Source: Desulfobacteraceae bacterium (GTDB lineage: Bacteria; Desulfobacterota; Desulfobacteria; Desulfobacterales; SURF-15). From it: a stretch of DNA of 10,947 nucleotides. Positions 1 through 6,954 of the stretch are shown piece by piece. The translations under genes were made by a program, and so were the position numbers. The stretch is taken from assembly GCA_003599475.1 (NCBI GenBank), contig QZKK01000191.1:1-10947 (forward strand), read 5' to 3'. Each line of letters starts with the position of its first letter. The first letter of the stretch is position 1. Under the pieces are notes generated by a model. That model ran no database searches, was not told where the DNA came from, and saw only the letters and a program-made list of their open reading frames with translations.

Positions 1-1635
1 AGAATTATGAACCATATCGTTCAGGTCGTTCCCTTTCAGGATTTGTTTTTTTCAGCTTGTGCCATCTTCATCATCGCGACAACCCTGAAGGCATTATGTT
101 TCTTATCTTTCACTTTTTATTCAAATAAGCTTTCTCAAGCATCCCGAAGGGATATTCAGAACAAAATATACACCAAGTATATGGATTCGGATCATCAGTT
201 TTTCTTGGATCACAAGCAGGGTACATTGCTGTATCGCCTTTTAAACGCACCCGTCAATGTCGGTACGGTCCTGAAACTGGTTCCCGACATATTTGTTCAA
301 AGCGTCAAGATTTTATTTCTAATTATCCTGTTGTTTTCCATGTCTCCAAATGCTGCTTTCGGAATACTGGCAGTGGGGACACTTTTTGGTTTTCTCGTAA
401 AGAGATTGTCCAGCGTATCGTACCGGTTCGGAAAAGAAGTCACCCAGGCGCTTTCAGATCAAACGACCATTGCCAATGAGAGTATATCAGGCATTCGACA
501 GATCAAAATCTATTCGAATCAAAAATTGTGGATTCGAAAGTTTTGGGAAAAGATCAACGCGTACTTTTATTATAAGTTCCGGTCGCAAATCCTCAATGCG
601 ATTCCGATAATGATTCTTGAGCCCCTGATCATATGTGCAATCGGTTCGATCGGTATTCTGCTTAGAATAAAATACGGAAACCGGATGGCGGAGTTGCTTC
701 CAATGCTGACAGTGTATATGGTGGCCATTCTGCGCATCAATCCATCCTTGACCATTATCGGACAGCATCGAATGCTGATTATGAATGTGTTGCCGGACCT
801 TGAAATGAGCTATTCGGCCCTGAAGTCGCCGACCCGAACCATTCACGATGGGCGCGTTTCGATGAAATCGTTTGACGATAAAATTACTTTTACCGATGTT
901 ACGTTTACTTACCCCAGCCGGGGAGAGGTATTTAAGAATTTATCCTTGACGATTCGAAAGGGCCAAACCACGGCCATAGCCGGGCCGTCTGGGGCCGGAA
1001 AATCCACACTGATGGATCTTTTGGTTCGACTGTACGATCCCCTTCAAGGGACGATACAAATCGACGGAATCGATTTAAAAGAGATTCGGATTGAATCGTG
1101 GAGGGAAAAGATCGGCTATGTGAGTCAAGATCCCTTCATTTTTCATGCAACCATCGCAGAAAACATTGCTTTCGATATGAGCCGGTATCCCATGGCGGAG
1201 ATCATCGCAGCCGCAAAAATCGCCAACGCCCATGATTTCATCCGCGAATTTCCTGATGGATATGACACCGTGGTGGGAGATAAGGGGGCGAAGCTTTCAG
1301 GCGGTCAAAAACAGCGGATCACCATAGCGCGCGCCGTTGTTCGGAAACCCGAACTCATCATATTTGATGAGGCCACCAGTTCATTGGATACCATCTCGGA
1401 AAAACAGGTCCAGGAGGCTATTGACGATATTTCAGAAAAATATACGGTGATCATTATTGCCCACAGATTATCAACCATAAAGAATGCTGATCGAATCCTC
1501 ATACTGGATGACAAGAGAATCGTAGAAGAAGGGAATCATAAAGAACTGTTGCAGCAAAAGGGGATGTACTGGCGACTGCATCAGCAGGCAGTATCTGAGG
1601 AGTCAAGCAAAACGGTTACCTATGCGAGCGTTTAA
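1..1635 (+). CDS. ABC exporter, fused membrane and ATPase domains (MsbA/PglK-like), 5' partial
   Basis: This is a half-transporter with an N-terminal membrane domain and a C-terminal ATPase, the type IV exporter layout of MsbA and PglK. The frame is open from base 1 and the first ATG is at base 7. Counting from that ATG (542 residues), hydrophobic segments lie near 13-35, 98-115, 117-133, 198-219 and 230-245. Family members usually have six helices and about 580-600 residues, so the first helix is probably outside the window and the ATG is probably internal. The ATPase is intact: Walker A GPSGAGKST 326-334, Q-loop Q374, signature LSGGQ 430-434, Walker B LIIFDE 450-455, D-loop SSLD 458-461 and H-loop H486. 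Its place beside polysaccharide genes suggests it flips a lipid-linked glycan or glycolipid across the inner membrane. Substrate cannot be read from sequence. The gene is visibly AT-richer than those downstream. Confidence 0.93.
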   Translation, partial: RIMNHIVQVVPFQDLFFSACAIFIIATTLKALCFLSFTFYSNKLSQASRRDIQNKIYTKYMDSDHQFFLDHKQGTLLYRLLNAPVNVGTVLKLVPDIFVQSVKILFLIILLFSMSPNAAFGILAVGTLFGFLVKRLSSVSYRFGKEVTQALSDQTTIANESISGIRQIKIYSNQKLWIRKFWEKINAYFYYKFRSQILNAIPIMILEPLIICAIGSIGILLRIKYGNRMAELLPMLTVYMVAILRINPSLTIIGQHRMLIMNVLPDLEMSYSALKSPTRTIHDGRVSMKSFDDKITFTDVTFTYPSRGEVFKNLSLTIRKGQTTAIAGPSGAGKSTLMDLLVRLYDPLQGTIQIDGIDLKEIRIESWREKIGYVSQDPFIFHATIAENIAFDMSRYPMAEIIAAAKIANAHDFIREFPDGYDTVVGDKGAKLSGGQKQRITIARAVVRKPELIIFDEATSSLDTISEKQVQEAIDDISEKYTVIIIAHRLSTIKNADRILILDDKRIVEEGNHKELLQQKGMYWRLHQQAVSEESSKTVTYASV

Positions 1636-1708
1636 TGCGAGTCAGAGATGTTTTGAGTCAAGCAGATTCATCTTTATTTTCTAACACCCATAGTGGAGAA
1701 AGAGCAAA

Positions 1709-2563
1709 ATGAGTATTTTTATCATCGCTGAAATCGGAATCAACCACAATGGAGAAGTGAAAATTGCCAAGGAACTGATCGACGTGGCGGCCGATGCAGG
1801 AGCAGATGCGGTTAAATTTCAAAAGCGTACAATCGACCTGGTCTATTCGAGTGAGTTTCTGGACTCCCACAGGGAAAGTCCATGGGGAAAAACCCAGCGG
1901 GCTCAGAAAGAGGGGCTTGAGTTCGGAGCCGATCAGTACGTAGAAATCGATGCTTACTGCAAAGAAAAAAAAATCGTTTGGTTCGCCTCCGCCTGGGACA
2001 TTCCGAGCCAGCGCTTCTTGCGGAGGTTCGATCTGAAGTACAACAAACTGGCTTCCCCGATGATCGTCTATGAGGATCTGGTCAGGGATGTGGCATCGGA
2101 AAGGAAGCACACTTTCATCTCAACGGGCATGAGCACAAGCGAACAGATCGACCGGGTCGTCGAAATCTTTCGCAGGGCCGATTGCCCCTTTGAACTGATG
2201 CATTGCGTTTCCACCTACCCGATGGCCGATGAGGACGCCAATTTGAACCGAATCAAAGCCCTTACCGATCGGTATCGCTGCAGGGTCGGCTACAGCGGGC
2301 ACGAGGTCGGCCTGGCAGTCTCCTTTGCCGCCGCGGCGCTGGGTATATCATCACTGGAACGGCATATCACCCTGAACCGGGCGATGTATGGTTCGGATCA
2401 AGCCGCATCCATCGAACCCGAGGGCTTCCGCAGGCTGGTCGGAGGGGTCCGCAAGATCGAATGCGCAATGGGAAAGGGAGAGATCAAGGCCAACGATAAA
2501 GAAATCTCCATTGCCAAGAAACTCAGGGCCCATATCCCGTTTGAAGCATCCTACCTGAAATGA
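1709..2563 (+). CDS. NeuB-like PEP-dependent sugar-acid synthase lacking the SAF domain
   Basis: The 284-residue protein is a TIM-barrel synthase of the N-acetylneuraminate synthase family, which condenses phosphoenolpyruvate with an aldose (ManNAc in sialic acid synthesis) to give a 2-keto-3-deoxy sugar acid. Visible motifs are AEIGINHNG 7-15, VKFQ 35-38, STGM 138-141, HCVSTYP 165-171, GYSGHEVG 194-201, ERHITL 217-222 and GSDQAASIEP 228-237. H198 and H219 match the two metal-binding histidines of NeuB, including their 21-residue spacing. The protein stops where the barrel ends. Classical NeuB (about 340-350 residues) continues into a C-terminal antifreeze-like SAF domain that completes the neighbour subunit's active site and contacts the sugar N-acetyl group. 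Its absence argues against ordinary sialic acid. GGAGA at 1695-1699, 9 bases before the ATG, supports the start. The exact aldose is unknown. Confidence 0.9.
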   Translation: MSIFIIAEIGINHNGEVKIAKELIDVAADAGADAVKFQKRTIDLVYSSEFLDSHRESPWGKTQRAQKEGLEFGADQYVEIDAYCKEKKIVWFASAWDIPSQRFLRRFDLKYNKLASPMIVYEDLVRDVASERKHTFISTGMSTSEQIDRVVEIFRRADCPFELMHCVSTYPMADEDANLNRIKALTDRYRCRVGYSGHEVGLAVSFAAAALGISSLERHITLNRAMYGSDQAASIEPEGFRRLVGGVRKIECAMGKGEIKANDKEISIAKKLRAHIPFEASYLK

Positions 2564-2603
2564 AACTGATCGGCAAAAATTGCCTTATCAGAGACCTTGA
2601 ACG

Positions 2604-3977
2604 ATGCGCATCTTGATCATCATCACCTCAGACCTGTATGTCAGAAACTATATCCACTCGGGCGCCTTTAACACGCTTGAAAACGAGGAGTGCTGGTATA
2701 TTGCATATGAAAAGGTCCAAAATCGGGCATCCTTCGAATGCAAGGAGCATTTCGCCGGCTACTTTACCGTCGATGAGGCGGTTGTCGCAAAGCACGTCGA
2801 ACTGCTGAACGTGCTGATGTGGAAATACCGCAAAAGGTCCTCCACATTCATGTGGCGCTTTCTGATTCTATACTGGCCGATGACTGCGCAATGGTATCGA
2901 TCCAATCGGCGGGGGAATTTCTTTTTGCGATGGTTGCGTTCTGTCAGAGGGTTGAAATATCCAATTCTGGGCTCCGCCCCCTTGTCCGCAATCGCCATCC
3001 CATATCTTGTGAGACAGCTGACAGTCAATGAGGACATCCTTCGATACCTGGAGCGGATCCGACCGGATCTGGTCATCATTCCATCTTCAGCCTACGATCC
3101 GATCGGAACGGACGTGGCGCGGCTGAAGAGCCGATTTTCCTATAAGACTCTGTTCCTGATCGACAACTGGGATAACATCTCCAGCAAGTCGATTATGTGG
3201 GCACTGCCCGATCATCTATCCGTCTGGGGGGAGCAGAGCAAGGAACATGCCGTATACATCCACGGAATGAGCAGTGACAAGGTTACCTGTATCGGCACTC
3301 CTCGATTCGACTCCTATTTTTCCAACGACCCGAAACATTTCGCCCCACCGTACGACTTCGACTACATCCTTTTTTGCGGCTGTGCCGAACCCTTTGACGA
3401 ACTTTCCGCCCTGAAAATCCTTGATTTTGAAATCTCAGGCAACCCGGCACTTTACGGGACGACGAAAATCGTATATCGTCCACATCCCAAAAAACATCAA
3501 CGGATATGTGAGGATGTATTTCGACCGGATTTTTTTGAAAATGTCATTTTGGACAGACAAGCCGGAGAATATCATTACCGCAAGACGGATAACACCTATC
3601 AACCCGATTTGGATTATTATCCGTCTCTGCTGTTCAATGCCCGTCTGGTCGTTGCCCCTTTGACCACCATGATCATCGAAGCCCTGATTTGCGGCACAAA
3701 CGTTCTGGCCGTTGTCTACAACGATGGCGTTCACTATACCAGTCCGCACAACACCTTGAGATATTATGAGCATTTCAGAGGCGTCGAAAGAATCAAGGGG
3801 CTCTTCTTTTGCAGGGCCAAGGAAGACCTCGGAGAAAAAGTTCGACAACTAGTGGCGGATCCGATTCGATTCGATCGAAAGGAGATGCTGGCTTCACTGA
3901 AATATTTTCTTTATCATGACGAACTTTCTTATGGGGAACGCCTAAAAAAAATTGTGCGTTCCATGATCCCTTCTTGA
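2604..3977 (+). CDS. GT-B-like surface carbohydrate biosynthesis protein
   Basis: This 457-residue protein has no assigned reaction. The C-terminal half looks like a GT-B nucleotide-sugar or CDP-glycerol transferase fold: an LSVWGEQSKEH segment at 205-215, IGTPRFD 230-236, YRPHPKK 291-297 and a VVAPLTTMIIEALICG stretch at 349-364. The last resembles the donor-binding helix of CDP-glycerol glycerophosphotransferase and UDP-GlcNAc epimerase-like proteins. DNWDNISSK at 187-195, together with GTPRFD, recalls the 'surface carbohydrate biosynthesis' families described from Leptospira-type O-antigen loci. That match is from memory and unchecked. The N-terminus begins with a short Rossmann-like strand (MRILIIIT). 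There is no signal peptide, so it is probably cytosolic or membrane-associated. It lies 40 bases after the NeuB-like gene, with only a weak ribosome site. Sitting between the synthase and the CMP transferase, it may be the transferase that uses their CMP-sugar (inference). Confidence 0.75.
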   Translation: MRILIIITSDLYVRNYIHSGAFNTLENEECWYIAYEKVQNRASFECKEHFAGYFTVDEAVVAKHVELLNVLMWKYRKRSSTFMWRFLILYWPMTAQWYRSNRRGNFFLRWLRSVRGLKYPILGSAPLSAIAIPYLVRQLTVNEDILRYLERIRPDLVIIPSSAYDPIGTDVARLKSRFSYKTLFLIDNWDNISSKSIMWALPDHLSVWGEQSKEHAVYIHGMSSDKVTCIGTPRFDSYFSNDPKHFAPPYDFDYILFCGCAEPFDELSALKILDFEISGNPALYGTTKIVYRPHPKKHQRICEDVFRPDFFENVILDRQAGEYHYRKTDNTYQPDLDYYPSLLFNARLVVAPLTTMIIEALICGTNVLAVVYNDGVHYTSPHNTLRYYEHFRGVERIKGLFFCRAKEDLGEKVRQLVADPIRFDRKEMLASLKYFLYHDELSYGERLKKIVRSMIPS

Positions 3978-4048
3978 TTCCTGGAGGCATGAAGGTGGAC
4001 GGCAGGAGAGAGTTAGGGAAACTGATCCGGAATTTGGAAACTGGACAA

Positions 4049-4056
4049 GGGAGGAG
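4049..4056 (+). promoter_or_regulatory. Ribosome binding site deciding a TTG start
   Basis: The purine run GGGAGGAG ends 3 bases before the TTG at 4060. Pairing through GGGAGG leaves 5 bases. No in-frame ATG or GTG lies between the previous gene's stop and this TTG. The conserved IPAR motif of the KdsB-like enzyme begins at residue 7 from it, so TTG is the best start. Confidence 0.7.
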
Positions 4057-4059
4057 ATA

Positions 4060-4830
4060 TTGAAAACATCGGTAATCATACCGGCTCGGATGTCTTCATC
4101 CCGATTTCCCGGAAAACCGTTGGTCATGATCCTTGATCTGCCGATGATCGAGCATGTGCGCCGCCGTGCACGGCTTGCGGCCGGAATCGACGAAGTGGTG
4201 GTGGCTACCTGCGATCGGGAGATCTTCGATGTGGTGACGGCCTCGGGGGGGAAAGCCGTCATGACATCGGATGCCCATGAGCGGTGCACCACCCGAGTCG
4301 ATGAAGCCTCCTACGCTTCCGGGGCCGATATCGTGATAATCGTTGCCGGGGATGAACCTCTCACGCTGCCCGAAACGGTCGAACGAGTGGCGAAACCCCT
4401 ACAGGAGAATCCGGATCTCCAGTGCACGAACCTGCTTTCTGAAATCAGGGATCCGGCGGACTTCAACGACATCAATATCGTAAAGGCGGCAACCGACCAG
4501 GCCGGATACATCCTGTACTATTCACGGTCTCCCATCCCTTACTTCCGGGTCAAGGGAGATTGCCCCATATACCGCCAAACAGGGTTGATGGCCTTTCGGA
4601 CCTCGTTTCTGCACCGGTTTACAGGGCTTCCGGAAACCCCCTTCGAGCGGGTCGAGTCGGTGGATATGCTTCGGCTTCTGGAACACGGGCATCGGATCCT
4701 GGGGGTGCCGACTTCCATAGAAACTTATGGTGTGGATCACCCCCGAGACATCGAAAAGGTCTTGTCGATTCTGGCAGCGGACAAGAAACAGAACATGCTG
4801 TACAAGCGAACGCTTGAGGTCACCGCATGA
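4060..4830 (+). CDS. KdsB-like CMP-sugar cytidylyltransferase (divergent)
   Basis: The 256-residue protein is a GT-A-fold nucleotidyltransferase closest to 3-deoxy-manno-octulosonate cytidylyltransferase (KdsB), which makes CMP-Kdo from CTP. It starts at TTG. Motifs are IPARMSSSRFPGKPL 7-21, MTSDAHERCTTR 68-79, VAGDEPLTLP 95-104, YRQTGLMAF 171-179, ERVESVDMLRLLEHG 196-210 and YGVDHPRD 223-230. D98 and D226 are the likely Mg2+ ligands. Compared with classical KdsB, GTDR of the sugar-binding loop is CTTR (76-79) and the Gln of QGDEP is Ala96. It may therefore activate a related ulosonic acid rather than Kdo. The NeuB-like synthase upstream in the operon is the natural source of such an acid. 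Length matches KdsB (about 245-260). The 3' end overlaps the next gene by ATGA, implying coupled translation. Housekeeping kdsB is less likely given the setting and substitutions. Confidence 0.85.
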   Translation: MKTSVIIPARMSSSRFPGKPLVMILDLPMIEHVRRRARLAAGIDEVVVATCDREIFDVVTASGGKAVMTSDAHERCTTRVDEASYASGADIVIIVAGDEPLTLPETVERVAKPLQENPDLQCTNLLSEIRDPADFNDINIVKAATDQAGYILYYSRSPIPYFRVKGDCPIYRQTGLMAFRTSFLHRFTGLPETPFERVESVDMLRLLEHGHRILGVPTSIETYGVDHPRDIEKVLSILAADKKQNMLYKRTLEVTA

Positions 4831-5870
4831 AGTCGGTCATTGTCGGATACGGGTATATGGGAGATATCCGAAGGCGGGTGGTGGACAGTCTCCCCGAACT
4901 GGAATTGGCCGCCGTTTGCGATCCGGTCGCGTCGAATGAAACAACGGGATTGGATTGCCCTCATTATGAGGACTACAGGCAAGCCATCGATCGGGAACGT
5001 CCTGAAGTCGTTTTTGTCTGCACACCGAATCGATTTATACCGGACGTAGCGGTCTACGCGCTTGAACGGGGATGCCATATTTTCTGCGAAAAGCCGCCGG
5101 GAAGAAACCTGGCGGACATCAAGAGGATTCAGAAAGCGGAGCGCACCCGCGGCGGGTTGAAGGTGATGTTTGGTTTCAATCATCGCCACCATCCTGCCAT
5201 CATTGAAGCCAAGTCGATCGTGAATGCCGGACGCATGGGGCGCATCATGTGGATGCGAGGCGTCTACGGCAAGTCCGGAGGGCCGGGAAGAGATTTTGAA
5301 ACCTCCTGGAGGAACGATCCGGAAATGTCCGGCGGAGGCATCCTGCTGGATCAGGGAATTCACATGCTGGACCTGTTTCGGTTCTTCTGCGGAGATTTCC
5401 AGGAAGTCAACGGCATGCTGGCGACTTCGTTCTGGAACATCCCCGTCGAGGACAATGCATTCGTTTTCCTGCGGAACCGGCAGAGTCAAATGGCCCAGCT
5501 TCATTCCTCCGCCACCTTGTGGAAGCACATCTTTAGGCTGGAGATCGGGCTCGAAGGCGGCTATCTCGTGGCCCAGGGCTTGCTGTCTAAAACAGGCAGC
5601 TATGGCCGGGAGCACCTGGTTATCGGAAGACGGCCTGAATCGAACGAGTTTTCAGCCGTAGGCAACCCGCGGGAGGAAACCGTTTATTACGATAAGGATC
5701 TTTCCTGGGAGTTGCAGGTCCGGGAGCTGATTCGCTGCATCCGGGAAGATCTGCCGGTTGCGGACAGCTCAAGTACAGACGCGCTGCGGGTGATGGAAAT
5801 CGTCGATACCGTATACCGCCAGTCGAAACAGGATCTATCCGTCCCCCGTCTGGAAAGGGGGGTTGCATGA
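4827..5870 (+). CDS. Gfo/Idh/MocA family NAD(P)-dependent oxidoreductase
   Basis: This 347-residue protein has the two-domain Gfo/Idh/MocA layout. An N-terminal Rossmann domain carries VGYGYMG at 6-12 and CTPN at 65-68. The conserved EKP at 88-90 holds the catalytic-site lysine K89. The C-terminal sheet domain starts near 120 with the GGGILLDQGIHMLDL signature at 169-183, where D175 and H179 are the expected catalytic residues. The family oxidises or reduces hydroxyl and keto groups on free or nucleotide-linked sugars and inositols. Substrate cannot be assigned from sequence. It overlaps both neighbours by the 4-base ATGA, so it is tightly coupled to the CMP transferase upstream and the methyltransferase-like gene downstream. 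An oxidation or reduction on the same sugar acid, before or after activation, is the simplest inference. Confidence 0.88.
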   Translation: MKSVIVGYGYMGDIRRRVVDSLPELELAAVCDPVASNETTGLDCPHYEDYRQAIDRERPEVVFVCTPNRFIPDVAVYALERGCHIFCEKPPGRNLADIKRIQKAERTRGGLKVMFGFNHRHHPAIIEAKSIVNAGRMGRIMWMRGVYGKSGGPGRDFETSWRNDPEMSGGGILLDQGIHMLDLFRFFCGDFQEVNGMLATSFWNIPVEDNAFVFLRNRQSQMAQLHSSATLWKHIFRLEIGLEGGYLVAQGLLSKTGSYGREHLVIGRRPESNEFSAVGNPREETVYYDKDLSWELQVRELIRCIREDLPVADSSSTDALRVMEIVDTVYRQSKQDLSVPRLERGVA

Positions 5871-6889
5871 GAACGGTCGTGTTTGACAGCGATGTCATCG
5901 AACATGAGGTGAAGCCGCATGCGAAATTGAGCCGTTTCCGGGAGATGCTCGCACTCGAGGTGGAGCAGAAGCTCGCCTTGCCTCAAAACCTGCATCCCTG
6001 CAGGTGCCCGGGCTGCTCGGGAGAAGACAGCCGTCCGGTATTCGAGAAATCCAAGATGACCTATCGGCACTGTTCGGCATGCAACAGCCTGTATGTCGCT
6101 CCTCGGCCTGCCGATGACGAGATCGTCGGTTTTTATCGGAATTCAACGGCGTGGCGATTCTGGCGGGAGCAGGTGCTTCCCGAGACCCGGGAGACGCGCC
6201 GCGAAAAGATCTATTATCCAAGGGCGAGATGGCTCCTGGATGTGTGCGATGAGTATCGCCCTGGGGCCAGGCGGGGAGTTGCGGTCGGGTATCACAGCGA
6301 GTTGCTGCTTTCGGAGCTCTATCGGTTGGAGCCCGGCCTGTTTCCCATCGCCGTCACCAACCCGATTGCCGATATCGAATGGGCCGGTGTCGAGATCACC
6401 GGAGTATCTGTCCGAACGGACAGTCGTTTCGATTTCAAACCGTTTAAGCCGGTGGACGTACTGCTGGCCTTTGATTTTCTCGACCGGTGTTCGGATGTCG
6501 CGCGGTTTTTCCGAAACGCGCATGAGGCGATTGAGCCCGGCGGATTGATGATCGCCGGCACCATTCTGACCGGATTCGACGTGTGGGTGCTCTGGGACCG
6601 TTCGGATAACATCTACCCGCCGGATCGGTTGAATGTGTTTTCCGTGGAGGGATTGAAATCACTGGCTGGCACGCACGGATTCGAGATTCTGGAGTTGAGC
6701 ACACCCGGGATGTTCGATACGGAATCGGTTCACCGGATGGTGAGGGCGGAACCCGGTTTGCAGTGGCCACGGTTTGCGCGGTACCTGTTCGAAAACCGCG
6801 AAAATCTAGCGTTTTCTGAATTTCAGGAATATTTGCAGAAGCACCGGCTGAGCTCCTTCGGGAGAATCGTTCTGCGGAAGGCCGGCTAG
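5867..6889 (+). CDS. Zinc-ribbon SAM methyltransferase-like protein with eroded SAM motif
   Basis: The 340-residue protein follows the plan of sugar C-methyltransferases and related polysaccharide-locus methyltransferases. A zinc-ribbon segment has C47-x2-C50 and C69-x2-C72, with an extra C45. A class I methyltransferase-like domain runs from about 115 to 290. Its later part looks normal: a VDVLLAFDFLDR strand and helix at 196-207, AIEPGGLMI 221-229, and YPPDRLNVFSVEGL 250-263, as in the PGG and NxFS region of these enzymes. The expected glycine-rich motif I (normally like DIGCGxG) reads VAVGYHSELL at 138-147, keeping one glycine and lacking the acidic residue. The protein may bind SAM in an altered way, act on something else, or be a scaffold. 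Both gene overlaps are 4 bases on the upstream side only; 65 bases follow before the next gene. Methylating the operon's sugar acid is possible but weakly supported. Confidence 0.72.
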   Translation: MRTVVFDSDVIEHEVKPHAKLSRFREMLALEVEQKLALPQNLHPCRCPGCSGEDSRPVFEKSKMTYRHCSACNSLYVAPRPADDEIVGFYRNSTAWRFWREQVLPETRETRREKIYYPRARWLLDVCDEYRPGARRGVAVGYHSELLLSELYRLEPGLFPIAVTNPIADIEWAGVEITGVSVRTDSRFDFKPFKPVDVLLAFDFLDRCSDVARFFRNAHEAIEPGGLMIAGTILTGFDVWVLWDRSDNIYPPDRLNVFSVEGLKSLAGTHGFEILELSTPGMFDTESVHRMVRAEPGLQWPRFARYLFENRENLAFSEFQEYLQKHRLSSFGRIVLRKAG

Positions 6890-6916
6890 CCGAAGCGGCT
6901 TGTGTTCCATTATTTC

Positions 6917-6930
6917 CCCGCTGAGGCGGG
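6917..6930 (+). other. Small GC-rich hairpin between genes
   Basis: CCCGC (6917-6921) and GCGGG (6926-6930) are perfect inverted repeats around the 4-base loop TGAG, inside the 65-base gap before the aldolase gene. No T-run follows, so it does not look like an intrinsic terminator. It may be a minor RNA stem affecting processing, or chance. Confidence 0.3.
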
Positions 6931-6954
6931 ATCAACGGAGCGGAAGAGTTCTGT

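Noticed and set aside
4060..4830. Housekeeping kdsB for lipid A-core synthesis
   Set aside because: The setting in a tailoring operon beside a NeuB-like enzyme, the TTG start and the changed GTDR and QGDEP positions make a dedicated paralog more likely. This is not proven, so no gene symbol was given.
4737..5615. 292-codon open frame on the - strand
   Set aside because: It is antisense to the Gfo/Idh/MocA gene and the end of the KdsB-like gene, which have clear motifs. The translation is low in recognisable domains and rich in His, Arg and Gln, as expected of a frame opposite GC-rich coding sequence.
6917..6930. Intrinsic terminator before the aldolase gene
   Set aside because: The 5-bp stem has no downstream T-run and the next gene is close with a good ribosome site, so transcription probably reads through.
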